Below, one piece after another: positions 59,476 to 64,000 of a stretch of DNA of 64,000 nt (within the stretch, counting starts at the first letter, position 1; each line of letters starts with the position of its first letter). Origin of the DNA: Arabidopsis thaliana (lineage: Eukaryota > Streptophyta > Magnoliopsida > Brassicales > Brassicaceae); assembly GCF_000001735.4 (NCBI RefSeq), contig NC_003070.9, forward strand, positions 3,100,001 to 3,164,000, read 5' to 3'. Under the pieces are notes generated by a model, which was given only the letters and a program-made list of their open reading frames with translations, was not told the DNA's origin and did not search any database. The translations under genes were made by a program, and so were the position numbers.

Positions 59476-61603
59476 CTATTCCTGTAAAGACAATATGCAA
59501 GAGATTTGTCGGTCACACTGAATTTAGCTATCCAGATTTCTTGAACAAGGAGCAAAATTAAAAAGATAAGCAAATACCTCCATGGGAGCAGAGTCATTTG
59601 TGGCCGGATCAGGAATTATCAGGCCAGCAGGAACCTGTCCAAACTTCAAAGCCTATATATCCACAAGCCAAAAAAAAAGAAGACTGTCAAAATCAATCAA
59701 AAACAACATCATCAGGCACAAATTTGATATTCAAAAGAAAAAGCAAGGGACCTGTTCGAGTCTGGCAATTTCTTCTATCGTCTGAGAATTGATAATTGCA
59801 GCCTGGAACATCATGGAAATGAAATACAGAAATTACTATCAACCACACAGCGTTGACCTACTTATTATAAAGACAACAAAACAGTGAATATGTTTGGTCC
59901 TATATAATTTCCAGTTTCGCACCTTGATAGCTAATATTTGCTCCGCTGTTGGCGCCACCACTTTCGGAGTCTCTGGATTTTCTGCAGTTTCTGACACTTT
60001 TTTAACCTCCTCCCGAGAAACCTTTTTAACTTCCTCTTCTGCTTCTTTGGATGAAAACAAAGATGCAGCTTCAGCTCTCTCCTGTTAGGAACCAATAATG
60101 TCAGGTAAAAGGTCTTGCTATAACCATTGTAAAATTTAGATATACAACAGTGGGCTAAAGGATAAAGCCAAACTATTATCCGATCCAAGGCTACAAGGTT
60201 ATAACACGAGGAAATTAAATAAAAACACCACACCCTACATCAAGTCTGGTTTATATTTATGCCCTAAATACAAAAAACTTTAAGATAATCAGGCAACCAA
60301 GTCATCAAGACCCAAACTATATATACTTTAAGCAAACCCTTTTAGCTAAATGTTGTTAATATTAGTGAAATTTCTTATTTCAGCATACAGATATAACTGT
60401 GCACAAGAATCTTAAACAACGTAAGACAAAAGGCAGACCAATTTCTTGCTCTCAGATATTCTATTTTTCAGATGATATTAAGGTTAGCTCCCGGTGACTT
60501 GTAGCATATAAAATAACATTAAGTTGGCATCTAGGGTAAGCAAAAATGAACAGTTGATAAAGCATATGATAAGGTCCTTACCTTGGCTTTGATTTTAATG
60601 AAATCCAGTACTCGAAGTGATTTTAGCTTGTGAATCACATAAAGGCGATAATTTGCCTTTTTGGTGATATTATTATCCAACAAACTAAGGTACTGCAGCT
60701 TGGGAATGGAGGCAAGGGGATCAATCTCAACCAAATTCACAAGCCTGTTATTTGTAAGAACCAAAGAGTGAAGCTTCGGTAGGAATTCTGCAGATGTACA
60801 ACCATACGATAAATACAACACAGGTAACCAACAAAGCAAACAATGTGTTTGAATTGACATTTCTTACAACACACAGATAGATGTTACCTCCAAGGTTAGG
60901 ATTTATCCGGGTGATACGATTGTTATTGATGAGTAAAGTTCCTAAACGGTTGAGGTATGGGAAGTTTTCTAGCTTAACTATCTCGTTATCAGACAGATCA
61001 ATGGTATCGAACTGGTCCTGTAAGCAAACCAAGACAAGTTAATTAGAGAACCTCAAACCTGCAAATAATCTACCTAAGCCAAACACAAAATTTATGGGAG
61101 GCCTTTCTTAGAGAAGACTGGCTCTCAAAAGTAAAGAATCCACAGTAAGAAAAAGGTACTATTACACGAAGCCACATATACTCCTAAAGAGCTAGAAAAC
61201 AGATACTAACTAAGACAAAGGAGCAATAGCTACTTCAACAATGTTTCTGTCAATGATTTTCAAAATACTTGAATGCCGAAACCCAACAGGCAGACTTAAG
61301 AACATACAATACAACCGCATCAACAAATTCTTCAGCTAACAGACAAAGAGGAAACGAAAATCGATAGAAAAAAGAAATACCTCAGTAGCACCCAAGTTTT
61401 CGATTACAGGAATCTTGTTACCTGCAACAAATTAACCCAGAAAAACGAACGATTAACCAGAGCAGGTGCGTTTAGGGTTACAAAACCCTAGAAAATGTAA
61501 TGGGAAAGAGAAGAAGTGTACCTCGTAGATCCAATTCTCGCTCCTTGATAGCATTGAAGAAGTGAGGACTTTTCCAGATCAAATCAGCCGTGAGCTTCAC
61601 CAT
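59476..61603 (-). CDS. U2A': U2 small nuclear ribonucleoprotein A'
   Basis: Eight exons give 249 aa: 61522-61603, 61381-61421, 60888-61017, 60582-60787, 59923-60081, 59752-59802, 59578-59652 and a 6-nt last coding exon 59476-59481 (one Glu codon and the stop). U2A' partners U2B'' on U2 snRNA stem-loop IV and supports branch-point recognition in the spliceosome. It starts MVKLTADLIWKSPHFFNA. Leucine-rich repeats fill about residues 20-155: TIDLSDNEIVKLENFP, LGTLLINNNRITRI, LHSLVLTNNRLV and LQYLSLLDNNI, capped by RVLDFIKIKAKER. The tail is charged, with EEVKKVS repeated. It ends SAPMEE. The leucine-rich fold and length match the family. At1g09760 by position. Confidence 0.94.

Positions 61604-64000
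<2,397 letters not shown>

Overview
The window is nuclear DNA of a flowering plant. Its gene products, intron sizes (mostly 70-500 bp), GT-AG junctions, AT-rich spacers and gene order match Arabidopsis thaliana chromosome 1, around At1g09570 to At1g09770. That identification rests on remembered family sequences and gene order, not on a search. All coding genes are split or single-exon eukaryotic genes. There are no operons, CRISPR arrays or intact transposons.

Layout. 1-1850: spacer, probably the 5' flank of PHYA, which lies to the left. 1.85-2.83 kb (-): mitochondrial calcium uniporter MCU1. 4.66-6.09 kb (+): p24-delta cargo receptor. 6.55-7.61 kb (+): ribosomal protein L21 (RPL21A). 8.62-11.32 kb (+): myristoylated CDK-like kinase. 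11.79-12.64 kb (+): glucuronoxylan methyltransferase GXM3. 13.08-16.46 kb (-): cytosolic leucyl-tRNA synthetase. 17.3 kb (-): a small one-TM protein. 18.35-19.57 kb (-): RABA2a GTPase. 20.16-22.15 kb (+): eEF1B-gamma. 23.16-24.35 kb (+): a small two-exon membrane protein. 25.98-27.13 kb (+): F-box protein inside a repeat-rich patch. 28.03-30.79 kb (-): STAR/KH RNA-binding protein. 31-33 kb: spacer holding a long, nearly perfect inverted repeat. 33.1-33.9 kb (+): TIR-only protein. 34.1-35.9 kb (-): PPR protein. 36.4-37.4 kb (-): second L21 gene (RPL21C). 37.96-40.12 kb (-): HYL1/DRB1. 41.1-44.2 kb (+): MYB-like protein with a tRNA-like relic in an intron. 44.4-47.3 kb (-): actin-binding NET2-type protein. 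48.0-54.2 kb (-): ULP/SENP SUMO protease SPF1/ASP1. 54.6-55.8 kb (+): USP domain protein. 57.5-59.0 kb (+): secreted aspartic-protease-like AED3. 59.5-61.6 kb (-): U2A'. 62.0 kb to the window end (+): CDC5, cut by the edge.

Shared themes. Several genes serve RNA processing and translation: HYL1, U2A', CDC5, the KH protein, LeuRS, eEF1B-gamma and two identical L21 proteins. U2A' and CDC5 are head to head, share about 400 bp, and both act in the spliceosome. The growth-related promoters carry telo-boxes and GCCCA/GGCCCA motifs.

The exon joins below were set by hand from splice sites and phase. Most coding totals divide exactly by three and agree with the protein lengths I remember. The least expected sequences are the 31-33 kb hairpin, the tRNA-Glu-like intronic element, two GCCCA-bearing minisatellites on either side of HYL1, and the repeats around the F-box gene. 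I found nothing that amounts to a clearly new multi-gene system.
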